From positions 3,162,001 to 3,226,000 of the forward strand of contig OZ220731.1 of NCBI GenBank assembly GCA_965116785.1: a stretch of DNA of 64,000 nt, written 5' to 3'. The notes below the pieces were generated by a model. The model searched no databases and was not told the origin of the DNA. It worked only from the letters and a program-made list of their open reading frames with translations. Below are positions 8,693 to 17,155 of this stretch, one piece after another (within the stretch, counting starts at the first letter, position 1; every line of letters begins with the position of its first letter). This DNA comes from Bin87 sp965116785 (GTDB lineage Bacteria; Chloroflexota; Dehalococcoidia; Lucifugimonadales; UBA3495). A program made the translations under genes and the position numbers.

Positions 8693-9054
8693 AGAGAGAA
8701 AGAACTCCTTGGTCTAGAGAGGAAAAGAATGCGGCGCGTCCCGCGCCGAGCAATACCGTGCATTATGATGAGGTTCGTCGCTGCAAAAACCATCAATGCA
8801 ATTTATTGACACCCGTACATTGTAACAGCCTCCCGCTCCGGTCGACGCCGCGCACCCGCTTTCCGCCTCAGGAAGGCCTGGGCCCCTCTCGCACCGGTCG
8901 ATACCGGGCTTGCTCGCCATCCATGCGCAACGGCACCACGTCGATCGGCGGCATTTCCACGAACGCGCCCGGGACGCTTGCCCGCGAGATCGCTGCTGGC
9001 AGTCCGGGAACCGGGGCCGTATACTGGCCCCACATTTACATACTGCAGGTCCGG
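8693..9054. other. Intergenic region between divergent helicase and desaturase genes
   Basis: These 362 bases separate two divergently read genes. A short perfect hairpin, CGGCGCG/CGCGCCG with loop TCC, lies at 8732-8748 in the presumed leader of the helicase mRNA. The region to about 8830 is A+T-richer and is the likeliest promoter zone, but no convincing -35/-10 pair with 16-18 base spacing was found. The desaturase frame is open through most of this stretch (to 8758), but that part has no conserved sequence. Confidence 0.5.
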
Positions 9055-10269
9055 ATGCGCGATATCGACCGCTCCCGAGCAGCAGATAAAGAAGGAACGG
9101 TTATCACCAACCAGACAGTGAGCCCGCAGAACCGCGAGCCGGCAGGCGACCGGGAACTCGCAGACCCCACGACGGGCATTTCAATAGAACGGCAGCGCAA
9201 CGAAGAATATTTCAAACTACGGCGTTTGATACTGGAGCATGGGCTCCTGGATCGCCAGTACTCATCTTACGCAATCAAGCTAGCCAGCGCTTTCGCGCTT
9301 CTTCTCTCCAGCATAGCGATACTGGTCGTTTTCGACAGCCTGTGGGTGCAGATGGCGAACGCGGCGCTGATGGCCGTCGCGTTCGCCCAGTTCGCTTTCC
9401 TGGGGCACGACTCCGGACACCGGCAGGTCTTCCGGTCGGTGAAGCGGAACGACATGCTCATGATGCTGGCCGCGCTGTTCACGGGGCTGGCGCCCAGCTG
9501 GTGGCAGGAAAAGCACATCAAGCACCACGTCAGCCCCAACCAGATCGGGCATGACACCGATATCGACATTTCGGTTTTTGCTTTCACCCGCGGGCAGGCG
9601 CTGGAGTCGTGGGGCGTGGCGCGGTTTTTCGTCCGCCATCAGGCTTTCTGGTTCTATCCGATGCTCCTGCTCACGTCGTACAGCTTGCTGTTCGCCGGCG
9701 TCATCTTCCTGGCGCGTGGGAAAGAGGTGAAGTATCCGGTCCTGGAACCCATTATCGTGGCAACCGCGGTAGCAGCCTATCTCGCGCTGGTTTTCACGTT
9801 CCTGCCCTTTTGGCACGGGGTCCTTTTCATCGTGGTTCATCGGGCTCTGACCGGACTGCACCTGGGCTCGGTTTTTGCTCCCAATCACAAGGGAATGCCG
9901 ATTCTGGCGCCTGGTACCAGGCTCGATCACCTGCGGCAGCAGGTGTTGACGTCCCGGAACGTCTTGCCCAATCCCGTCGTCGATTACATGTACGGCGGGT
10001 TGAACTATCAGATTGAGCACCACCTCTTTCCCAACATGCCCCGCAATCGGTTGAAGGATGCCAGGCCCTTGATCCGGGCTTTCTGCGCCGACCACGGGGT
10101 CCCCTATCATGAGACAGGTTTCTGGCGGTCCAACCAGGAGATACTGAGCTACCTGCACGCGGTGAGCGCTCCGCTGCGACAGAACCGACGCAAGCCAATG
10201 AGCAGCCTGGACCGCCTGGCGGGAGGTCCCCCGTTGCCGGAACAGCGCCCAAGATACGCCCTCTTCTGA
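9055..10269 (+). CDS. Membrane fatty-acid desaturase
   Basis: From ATG 9055 the protein has 404 residues. It carries the three histidine boxes of membrane di-iron desaturases: HDSGH at 118-122, HIKHH at 154-158, and QIEHH in the C-terminal half (NYQIEHHLFPNMPRNR). Hydrophobic pairs lie at about 73-115, 190-215 and 225-260. The QxxHH third box is typical of acyl-lipid front-end-type and DesA3-like enzymes. There is no cytochrome b5 domain, so electrons must come from a separate ferredoxin or reductase. It probably introduces a double bond into membrane-lipid acyl chains. The start is uncertain: the frame is open back to 8758, but the upstream 99 codons look non-coding, and no strong ribosome-binding site marks either start. 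Confidence 0.87.
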   Translation: MRDIDRSRAADKEGTVITNQTVSPQNREPAGDRELADPTTGISIERQRNEEYFKLRRLILEHGLLDRQYSSYAIKLASAFALLLSSIAILVVFDSLWVQMANAALMAVAFAQFAFLGHDSGHRQVFRSVKRNDMLMMLAALFTGLAPSWWQEKHIKHHVSPNQIGHDTDIDISVFAFTRGQALESWGVARFFVRHQAFWFYPMLLLTSYSLLFAGVIFLARGKEVKYPVLEPIIVATAVAAYLALVFTFLPFWHGVLFIVVHRALTGLHLGSVFAPNHKGMPILAPGTRLDHLRQQVLTSRNVLPNPVVDYMYGGLNYQIEHHLFPNMPRNRLKDARPLIRAFCADHGVPYHETGFWRSNQEILSYLHAVSAPLRQNRRKPMSSLDRLAGGPPLPEQRPRYALF

Positions 10270-10289
10270 ACGCGCCTTCCAGCGGCACG

Positions 10290-10660
10290 CTACCCCAGCG
10301 AACCCAGCCGATTGGCTATGGCTTGACCGATTGCGGCTGGGTAGTCTCCCTGGGTGAAGTCGTATTCTTTGACCGTCACCTCGTGCTGGTTTGGCCGGGC
10401 ATGGCAGAACTCGCGCTGGGCGCCGGTGAGGATGGCGCCCAGTTCGTCGCTGACGAACAGCTCGGGTAGGCCGGTGGCCGACAGCCATCGGTAGTAAGCA
10501 GCGACGATCTCCACCACGTCTGGCGGTTCGCCGTCCTAAGGAATCTGACGAGGCCAGGTCAGGGTTTGCCGGCCCCGACCGGCTCCAGGTAGGATGCGGC
10601 AGGAACACAACCGGGTCGCCCACGCCGGTGTCCACGGTGGAGAGATCCACGTCCTAGTAG
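10290..10660 (-). pseudogene. Decayed haloalkane dehalogenase (internal deletion)
   Basis: The 3' half encodes VEIVAAYYRWLSATGLPELF and GAQREFCHARPNQHEVTV, closely matching the C-terminus of the intact dehalogenase at 13929-14813. It is followed upstream by a short stretch recognisable as the region before the C-terminal part (AGPGR/PDPG) and then directly by the N-terminal DLSTVDTGVGDPVVFLPHP. The whole middle, with the nucleophile aspartate and catalytic acid, is missing, and the parts are in different frames. The coding strand and end are the same as in the intact copy. It is a relic of a duplicated gene. Confidence 0.8.
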
Positions 10661-10690
10661 CCGCCCCGAGAGGATGGAGGAGAGCGCGTG

Positions 10691-13600
10691 ATGCTAACTT
10701 CGAGAAAATTGCGCTTGATGATATCGTTCTGCGCAGCAGCGTTCCTGGCCGTAGTGGCCAGCGTGGCGGGCGGCTCTATTGAGGTCGTCGCACAGGGCCA
10801 GGTCCCTCCAGCGACCAACATAGAGGTCAGGGAGGGCAGTCAGCCTGGGGAGATGATCATCTCCTGGGACGCGGTGCCACAGGCCACTTACTACCGCATC
10901 GGCTACGTCAACATGGAGGTCGATTACCACTTCGCCAAGGCCAGTTGCACGGGAGAATGGATTGAGGCCTTCGTCTATGTTGACGTGAACGCGCGGAACA
11001 TCCCGGTAAACAACGGGCGCGCCGAATATACCGTCCGGAGGCTGGACACAGGCGCCCGCCACGCCTTCACGGTGCTGACCAGCAACGACTTCATGGATAC
11101 CGGCGGCGGCGGAAGTGTGAGCGGCGAATTTTTCTGGCCGCCAATCGGGTCTCGCTGGACGTTTTTGCAGGGCCGGAACACACTACCGTCGGGAGTAACC
11201 CTCCCCACGCCTGACTGCTCGGCAGCAGTTGTGACACCGGGACAGGTCGCTCCAGTGGTCAACATCGAGGTCAGGGAGGGCAGTCAATCTGGAGAGATGA
11301 TCATCTCCTGGGACGCGGTGCCACAGGCCACTTACTACCGCATCGGCTACGTCAACATGGAGGTCGATTACCACTTCGCCAAGGCCAGTTGCACGGGAGA
11401 ATGGATTGAGGCGTTCGTCTACGTTGACGTGAACGCGCAGAACATCCCGGTGAGCAATGGGCGCGCTGAATATACAGTTCGAAGGCTGTCGGTGGGCGCC
11501 CGCCATGCCTTCACGGTGCTGACCAGCAACGACTTCATGGATACCGGCGGCGGCGGAAGTGTGAGCGGCGAATTTTTCTGGCCGCCAATCGGGTCTCGCT
11601 GGACGTTTTTGCAAGGCCGGAACACACTACCGCCGGGAGTAACCCTCCCCACGCCAGACTGCTCGGCGGCGCCCGGCACCCCCGACGCGGACAGAGCGGC
11701 GCTGGTGGCGTTGTACAACGCCACGGGTGGTGCCAACTGGGCACACAATACGAACTGGCTGAGCACGGGACCAATCGGTGAGTGGCACGGCGTGACCACC
11801 AATTCCGACGGGAGGGTCACGGAACTGAATCTCCTCGAAAATCAACTGTCGGGTCAGATCCCGTCGGGTTTGGGCAGTCTTACTCATCTAGAGCGTTTGA
11901 TCTTAGGCGGTAACCAGCTTACCGGAACGTTGCCGTCCGACTTGGCAAATCTGTCTAACTTAACTTTCCTCACCGTACATAGGAATGAGCTAACTGGACC
12001 TATACCGGTTTGGCTGGGCAGTTTGTCGAGCTTAGAGGCGCTGAGTCTTGGCGGTAATGGTTTCACCGGGACGATACCTTCAGAACTGGCAGACCTATCC
12101 AGCCTAACCGGACTCTACCTCTGGGATAATGAGCTGACCGGTAACGTACCCGTTTGGCTGGGGAACATGGCTGGCCTGGAAGGGCTGAACCTGGACGACA
12201 ATGATTTGAGAGGAGACATACCGTCCTCGTTGGGGGACCTCTCAAATCTGACCTTCCTGTCGCTTCGAGGCAACCAACTGAACGGGCCGATACCTATGGA
12301 ACTAGGAAACTTGGCCAGCTTGGAACGGTTGCGGTTGCAAGGCAATAGGTTGAGCGGATCGATACCTGGGGAGCTGGGCGACCTTTCCAGCCTTACCCAG
12401 CTGTATCTGGAACGCAACCAATTGGAGGGCTCGATACCGCCCGGACTGGGCAACCTGATCAATCTGACACACCTGGATCTGGGAGGCAACGATCTGATCG
12501 GGCCTATCCCATCGCAGTTGCAGAACCTCAGCGACTTGGAGGGATTGTACCTTTGGGGTAACGAGCTGACCGGAACTGTCCCCTCATGGCTGGGTGACCT
12601 TACCAACCTGACGGGCTTATCACTCAGCAGTAATCAGCTTGATGGGACTATTCCATCAGAATTGGGAAACCTCACCGGCTTGACCAGGTTATGGCTTCAC
12701 GACAATCAATTGAGTGGGTCGATACCTGAGGAGTTGGGCAACATCACCAACTTGGAACGTTTGGAACTCAACGACAACCAGCTAACTGGATCAGTTCCCT
12801 CTTCGCTGGGCGATCTCGTCAATTTGGAGCGGTTGAAGCTGGACGACAATCAACTAGCGGGGCCGTTGCCCTCGCAGCTTGGGAACCTCACTGGGCTGAA
12901 GCATCTGGACCTCAACGAGAATCCACTGGCCGGGAATATCCCTCTTTGGCTGGGCAACCTCACCAATCTGGAGTATCTGAACCTCGGCGGCGCCCAATTG
13001 ACCGGAGGCGTACCTTCACAGTTGGGGAATCTCACCAATCTACAGGAGTTACATCTCTGGGGTAACGAGTTGAACGGGGGTATCCCGACCTGGATGGGCA
13101 ATCTCACCAATCTGGTGTCCCTTTCCCTACATCGAAACCAGTTGACCGGACAGATACCCTCGTCACTGGGCAACCTATCCAACCTACAACGGCTGGTTCT
13201 TAATCGCAACGAGTTGACTGGAACGATACCGTCCCAGTTGGGCAGCCTTTCCAACCTGACCGAGCTTTACCTGGGCGGTAACGAGTTGACTGGGACAATA
13301 CCGTCCCAGTTGGGCAGCCTCTCCAACCTGACCGACCTGAGTCTTTGGGGCAACGAGTTGACCGGACCGGTGCCGACTTGGCTAGGCAGCCTCACCAACT
13401 TGGAGTATTTGAACCTCGGCGACAACCCACTGGGTGGAACGATACCCTCTCAGCTGGGCAACCTGACCAATCTTAGGCGACTCAACTTCGACTTCACCCA
13501 GTTGACTGGTCCGATCCCGTCTCGACTGGGGAATTTGGTCAATCTGACCGAGCTTGATCTGGACGACAATCAGCTGACTGGTTCGATACCTGCCTCACTG

Positions 13601-13798
13601 GGCAATTTGGTCAACCTGACTAAGCTCGATATCAAGAATAACCAGTTGACTGGACAGATACCCTCGTCACTGGGCAACCTGACCAATCTCACCATTTTGC
13701 GGATTGCGGGCACCAACCAATTCACCGGTTGCATCCCTGCTGGGCTGAGCAATGTGGCGGAGAACGACCTGGCTGACCTGGGGCTGCCTGACTGCTAA
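10691..13798 (+). CDS. Secreted leucine-rich-repeat protein with two Fn3-like domains
   Basis: This protein of about 1,035 residues starts with a signal peptide (basic MLTSRKLRL, hydrophobic core, cleavage probably before the QGQVPPATN region). Two nearly identical domains of 148 residues follow, with the fibronectin-III-like pattern MIISWDAVPQATYYRIGYV. An LRR-capping segment, DRAALVALYNATGGANW, then leads into about 26-27 repeats of 24 residues with the consensus LxxLxLxxNxLxGxIPxxLG. This is the plant-type LRR also found in bacterial secreted proteins. A C-terminal cap with a CIPAGL...DC cysteine pair closes the array. The likely role is extracellular binding or adhesion. GGAGG lies ahead of adjacent GTG and ATG codons (10688/10691); ATG was chosen. 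The gene lies between two dehalogenase copies. Confidence 0.9.
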   Translation: MLTSRKLRLMISFCAAAFLAVVASVAGGSIEVVAQGQVPPATNIEVREGSQPGEMIISWDAVPQATYYRIGYVNMEVDYHFAKASCTGEWIEAFVYVDVNARNIPVNNGRAEYTVRRLDTGARHAFTVLTSNDFMDTGGGGSVSGEFFWPPIGSRWTFLQGRNTLPSGVTLPTPDCSAAVVTPGQVAPVVNIEVREGSQSGEMIISWDAVPQATYYRIGYVNMEVDYHFAKASCTGEWIEAFVYVDVNAQNIPVSNGRAEYTVRRLSVGARHAFTVLTSNDFMDTGGGGSVSGEFFWPPIGSRWTFLQGRNTLPPGVTLPTPDCSAAPGTPDADRAALVALYNATGGANWAHNTNWLSTGPIGEWHGVTTNSDGRVTELNLLENQLSGQIPSGLGSLTHLERLILGGNQLTGTLPSDLANLSNLTFLTVHRNELTGPIPVWLGSLSSLEALSLGGNGFTGTIPSELADLSSLTGLYLWDNELTGNVPVWLGNMAGLEGLNLDDNDLRGDIPSSLGDLSNLTFLSLRGNQLNGPIPMELGNLASLERLRLQGNRLSGSIPGELGDLSSLTQLYLERNQLEGSIPPGLGNLINLTHLDLGGNDLIGPIPSQLQNLSDLEGLYLWGNELTGTVPSWLGDLTNLTGLSLSSNQLDGTIPSELGNLTGLTRLWLHDNQLSGSIPEELGNITNLERLELNDNQLTGSVPSSLGDLVNLERLKLDDNQLAGPLPSQLGNLTGLKHLDLNENPLAGNIPLWLGNLTNLEYLNLGGAQLTGGVPSQLGNLTNLQELHLWGNELNGGIPTWMGNLTNLVSLSLHRNQLTGQIPSSLGNLSNLQRLVLNRNELTGTIPSQLGSLSNLTELYLGGNELTGTIPSQLGSLSNLTDLSLWGNELTGPVPTWLGSLTNLEYLNLGDNPLGGTIPSQLGNLTNLRRLNFDFTQLTGPIPSRLGNLVNLTELDLDDNQLTGSIPASLGNLVNLTKLDIKNNQLTGQIPSSLGNLTNLTILRIAGTNQFTGCIPAGLSNVAENDLADLGLPDC
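10823..11665 (+). repeat. Tandem 444-bp duplication inside the LRR gene
   Basis: Sequence starting GAGGTCAGGGAGGGCAGTCA at 10823 recurs at 11267, a shift of exactly 444 bases or 148 codons. The two copies differ only at scattered positions down to the TGCTCGGC(A/G) boundary near 11220 and 11663. The frame is kept, giving two Fn3-like domains. The high nucleotide identity points to a recent duplication or ongoing gene conversion. Confidence 0.85.
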
Positions 13799-13928
13799 TG
13801 CTCGTAGACCGGAGTTCCAAAACCTCGCGGTGTGCGGTCCGTCGCCCTGGACTGTGCGGCTGCTAGCCCTAGCAAGTTTTGCGGGTCTTGGAGGTCTTGT
13901 TGTGTAGTCTGGCCTTCCGGCGGGATCG

Positions 13929-14813
13929 CTACCCCAGCGCGGCAAGCCACTCCGCGATGGCCTGGCCGATCTCGGCGGGGGAGTCCTCCTGGATGAAGTG
14001 GTAGCCCGGGACCGTCACCTCGCGCTGGTTGGGCCAGGCGCGGCAGAACTCGCGCTGCGGCCCGACCAGGATGGTGCCCGGGTCGGCGTTGATGAACAGC
14101 TTGGGGACTTCGCTGGTGGACAGCCAGCGGGAGTAGGCAGCGACGATCTCCACCACGTCGGTCGGCTCGCCGTCCAGGGGAATCTGCCGGGGCCAGGTCA
14201 GGGTGGGCCGACGGGACTCTCCCGGCTCCAGGTAGGGTCGGCGGTACACCGCCATCTCAGGCTCGCCGAGTCCGCGCATCACGCTGGCCGGCAGGATGCG
14301 CTCGACGAACACGTTCCGCTCCAGGATGATCTGCTCGCCGTCCGGTGAGCGCATGGACTGGAACAGCCCGCGGGAACGCTCGGGCCACTCCTCCCACGCC
14401 AGCGGCCGCACGATGGCCTCCATGTAGACGATCCCCTTGACCCGCTCCTGGTGCCGGTGGGCCCAGTGGAAGGCCAGGGCCGACCCCCAATCGTGAGCGA
14501 CCAGGGTGACGTTCTCGGTCAACCCCAGCGCGTCGAACCAGGCATCCAGGTAGCGGGCGTGGTCGACAAAGCGGTAGGACCCGTCGGGCGCGCGGTCCGA
14601 CTCGCCCATGCCCAGCAGGTCGGGAGCCAGGCAGCGGGCCATTCCCGACACGTGGGGGGTCACGTTGCGCCACAGGTAGGACGAGGTCGGGTTGCCGTGC
14701 AGAAACACCACCGGGTCGCCCTGGCCGGTGTCCACGGTGGCGAGTTCCACGTCCCGGGCCGGCACGCGGCGTCGCGGATGGGGGTCGGCGGCGGAAATCT
14801 GCTGGTCTGGCAT
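13929..14813 (-). CDS. Haloalkane dehalogenase, HLD-II (LinB/DhaA-like)
   Basis: This 294-residue alpha/beta hydrolase has the oxyanion/halide motif HGNPTSSYLWRN (39-50, halide-binding N41) and the nucleophile D108 in VAHDWGSALAF, with halide-binding W109. The catalytic acid is E132 in YMEAIVRPL and the base is H272 in PGYHFIQED. These positions coincide exactly with D108/E132/H272 of LinB, which supports subfamily II. It hydrolyses carbon-halogen bonds of haloalkanes to alcohols in the cytoplasm. No signal peptide is present. The gene stands alone on the minus strand, beside the LRR gene and an inverted repeat. Natural substrates in such organisms are probably marine or microbial organohalides, which is inference. 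Confidence 0.95.
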   Translation of the reverse strand: MPDQQISAADPHPRRRVPARDVELATVDTGQGDPVVFLHGNPTSSYLWRNVTPHVSGMARCLAPDLLGMGESDRAPDGSYRFVDHARYLDAWFDALGLTENVTLVAHDWGSALAFHWAHRHQERVKGIVYMEAIVRPLAWEEWPERSRGLFQSMRSPDGEQIILERNVFVERILPASVMRGLGEPEMAVYRRPYLEPGESRRPTLTWPRQIPLDGEPTDVVEIVAAYSRWLSTSEVPKLFINADPGTILVGPQREFCRAWPNQREVTVPGYHFIQEDSPAEIGQAIAEWLAALG

Positions 14814-14864
14814 GGGGGCGCTCCTGATTATTCTTTGGATTAACTCATGGTATCAGGCGCGCAC

Positions 14865-15015
14865 GCGTACCCAGTTTGTCATCGCGAGGAGCGCAGCCCG
14901 CTCGTGGTGAGCCGGTCGAACCACGTGGCGATATCGTCACCCGAAGAATGGCCCCTCCAGCAACGAGATTGCCACGCTTCGCTCGCAATGACGGTTCGGG
15001 AGAAACCGGGTACGC
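14865..15015. repeat. Intergenic inverted repeat (GAGATTGCC...CGCAATGAC family)
   Basis: The outer arms GCGTACCCAGTTT (14865-14877) and AAACCGGGTACGC (15003-15015) pair with one mismatch. Inside them, GTCATCGCGAGGAGCG pairs imperfectly with CGCTTCGCTCGCAATGAC, and GTGGCGAT pairs with the GATTGCCAC stretch. The same core reappears at 18129-18207, so this is a dispersed, non-coding, MITE- or REP-like family. The rest of the gap between the dehalogenase and the deacylase (14814-15224) shows no gene. Confidence 0.75.
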
Positions 15016-15224
15016 ATGAGGGCGCTCACGGTGGTTGAGTGAACCCACGTCCTCCGGGTGTTCGCCTGGAACGAAAACTGCGCGCTTTGCACACAACGAT
15101 TGCGCATTCCGTCATGAAATTGACAGCAATATACAGCGCACTTACACTGCGGCCACTTCAATGCGCTCTTGTCGTCAGGCAGGGCACAGGATTCTGCACA
15201 ACGCCGCTATTGGGAGGTGACGCT

Positions 15225-16901
15225 ATGCCAGAGTTTGATTTGGTAATTCGCGGTGGAACCGTAATCGACGGCACCGGCCTGCCCCGTTTCCGCGCCGACG
15301 TGGGCATCAAGGACGGGCGGGTGGCCATGGTCAGCGGGCGCATCAGCTCGGCCGGCGCCAAAGAGCTGGACGCCAGCGGGTGCATCGTCGCGCCCGGCGC
15401 CGTGGACCTGCACACCCACTACGACGCGCAGCTGAACTGGGACCCCTACGCGTCGCTGTCGGGATGGTTCGGCGTGACCTCGCTGACCGTGGGGCAGTGC
15501 GGCTTCGGGTTCGCGCCCACGCGGCCCGAGGACCGCGACCTCAACATGCGCATGATGAACCGCATCGAAGCCATCCCACTGGAGTCCATGCGGCTGGGCA
15601 TGCGCTGGGACTGGGAGACCTTCCCCGAATACATGGACAGCCTGGACCGCCAGGGCCTGGGGGTGAACGTCGGCGCGCTGGTGCCCTTCTCGCCGCTGCG
15701 GGGCTACGTGCTGGGCATGATTCCGGCGCGGGAGCGGACCTCCGTGACCGAGGCCGAGCTGAACCAGATGAAGCAGATCCTGTACGACTCCATGAAGGCG
15801 GGGGCGTTCGGGATCTCCGCCGACAAGAACCTGGAAGACCGGCCCGAGGACGGCAGCTGGCTGCCCAGCCACGTCGCGTCGCCCGAGGAGTTCTACGCCC
15901 TGTCCCAGGTGATGAGCCAGTTCGGCGTGGGCCACCTGGGCTGGACCATCGGCATCTCCGATGACCGCCCCGGCCAGCGGGAGATGCTGGCGGAGATGGT
16001 CCGCATGAGCGGACGCCCGCTGCACGTCGCGCTGGGCGACGAGGAAGGCTACGAATGGCTGGAGGAAGTGCGGCAGGAGGGGCTCCCCGTGCTGGCGCAG
16101 CAGGGCTCGGTGCCGACCATCGCCGAGTTCAAGCTCTCCGAGTACAACCTGTTCGACTACATGCCCAACTGGGTGCAGCCGCTGGTGGGCTCCAAGGAGG
16201 AGCGCATCGCCAAGCTGTCCGAGGACGGCATCCGCTCGGGCATGAAGCGCGACGTCATCGAGCGGCCCCACGCGCGCACCGACTGGACCCAGGTGCAGGT
16301 GGTCGAGGTGGCGCTGGAACGGAACCTCAAGTACGAGGGCCTGTCCATCGCCGACATCGCCGAGGCTGAGGGCAAGCACCCGCTGGACGTGTTCCTGGAC
16401 ATTGCGCTGGACGAGGACCTGGAGACCGAGTTCGCCCATCCGGCCGGCGGACAGGGTGACGACGCCCGCGCCGAGCGGCTGGTCAATCCGTACGTCCACA
16501 TCTCGGTGTCGGACGGCGGCGCGCACACCCGGTTCCTGGTCAACAGCGTGTGGCCGGTGTACTTCCTGGGTCACTGGATCCGCGACAACGAGCTGATGAG
16601 CCTGGAGCAGGCCCACCAGAAGATGAGCGCGCTGCCGGCGGCGTTCTCGGACATGAAGGGTCGTGGCACGCTGCGGGTCGGCGACTATGCGGACGTCATG
16701 ATCTACAACATGGACGAGCTGGGGTTGCTGTACGACAAGCCCCGGTTCGAGACCGACTTCCCCGGCGGCGAGAAGCGGCTGGTGCAGAAGCCCACCGGCA
16801 TCCGCTACATCCTGGTCAACGGCGTGGTGACGTTCGTCGAGAACGAGTGCACCAACGCGCTGCCGGGCAAGCTGCTGCGGAGCTACGACATGGTCGGATA
16901 A
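15225..16901 (+). CDS. N-acyl-D-amino-acid deacylase (D-aminoacylase, amidohydrolase)
   Basis: The protein has 558 residues. The start at 15225 is fixed by GGGAGGTGA a few bases upstream; the frame is open further back, but that part is not conserved. The N-terminus DLVIRGGTVIDGTGLPRFRADVGIKDGRVAMV is the beta-sandwich subdomain of the amidohydrolase-3 family. Metal ligands HTH lie at 63-65 (VDLHTHYDAQL), followed by TVGQCGFGFAP. A late SDGGAHTRFL supplies the catalytic aspartate region, and ADVMIYNMDELG closes the sandwich. It hydrolyses N-acyl groups from D-amino acids or related amides in the cytoplasm; the exact substrate cannot be predicted, and dihydroorotase-like members share the pattern. 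It is the only gene on this strand before the IS110 element. Confidence 0.92.
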   Translation: MPEFDLVIRGGTVIDGTGLPRFRADVGIKDGRVAMVSGRISSAGAKELDASGCIVAPGAVDLHTHYDAQLNWDPYASLSGWFGVTSLTVGQCGFGFAPTRPEDRDLNMRMMNRIEAIPLESMRLGMRWDWETFPEYMDSLDRQGLGVNVGALVPFSPLRGYVLGMIPARERTSVTEAELNQMKQILYDSMKAGAFGISADKNLEDRPEDGSWLPSHVASPEEFYALSQVMSQFGVGHLGWTIGISDDRPGQREMLAEMVRMSGRPLHVALGDEEGYEWLEEVRQEGLPVLAQQGSVPTIAEFKLSEYNLFDYMPNWVQPLVGSKEERIAKLSEDGIRSGMKRDVIERPHARTDWTQVQVVEVALERNLKYEGLSIADIAEAEGKHPLDVFLDIALDEDLETEFAHPAGGQGDDARAERLVNPYVHISVSDGGAHTRFLVNSVWPVYFLGHWIRDNELMSLEQAHQKMSALPAAFSDMKGRGTLRVGDYADVMIYNMDELGLLYDKPRFETDFPGGEKRLVQKPTGIRYILVNGVVTFVENECTNALPGKLLRSYDMVG

Positions 16902-17155
16902 GCCGCGATACCGCTGGTCATTTGTATGTTGAAGGGGCCCTGCAGATCGGCCAATCTGTGGGGAGAGGGAGGGGCGCGTCGTCTGTCATTGGGTGAGCCT
17001 GGGCCCTGAGCCCTGGCTGCGCCGTCTCGCAGTAGGACACCCCTCCCGGAAGGCGCCCGGCCGCTCCGAACGGATAGACGGGAACGAGACCCGCATGACA
17101 AGTGTGGAGAGCCGGGGCGCCGGCATTATCGCACGGGGTCAGACGGAGGTGACAG
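16902..17155 (+). ncRNA. Candidate IS110-family non-coding end / bridge RNA region
   Basis: These 254 non-coding bases precede the IS110-family transposase. Elements of this family carry a non-coding end that, in IS621-like members, is transcribed into a bridge RNA pairing with target and donor DNA. The stretch is GC-rich with local hairpin potential (for example GCCGG...CCGGC near 17114-17127), which is compatible. No loop can be matched to target sequences without other copies. If the element belongs to the IS1111 subgroup, the RNA would lie downstream (18101-18237) instead. Assignment is by family knowledge and position only. Confidence 0.3.

Noticed and set aside
8804..8813. TTGACA at about 8808 as a plus-strand -35 box for the desaturase
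   Set aside because: No -10-like hexamer occurs at 16-18 bases downstream.
9280..10650. Minus-strand frame combining desaturase antisense and dehalogenase relic
   Set aside because: The first part is a shadow of the desaturase; only the short N-terminal piece near 10.6 kb is a genuine dehalogenase remnant.
15207..16616. Antisense frame over the D-aminoacylase gene
   Set aside because: Shadow with repetitive Leu/His/Gly content; the plus-strand product has the HTH metal site and full family length.
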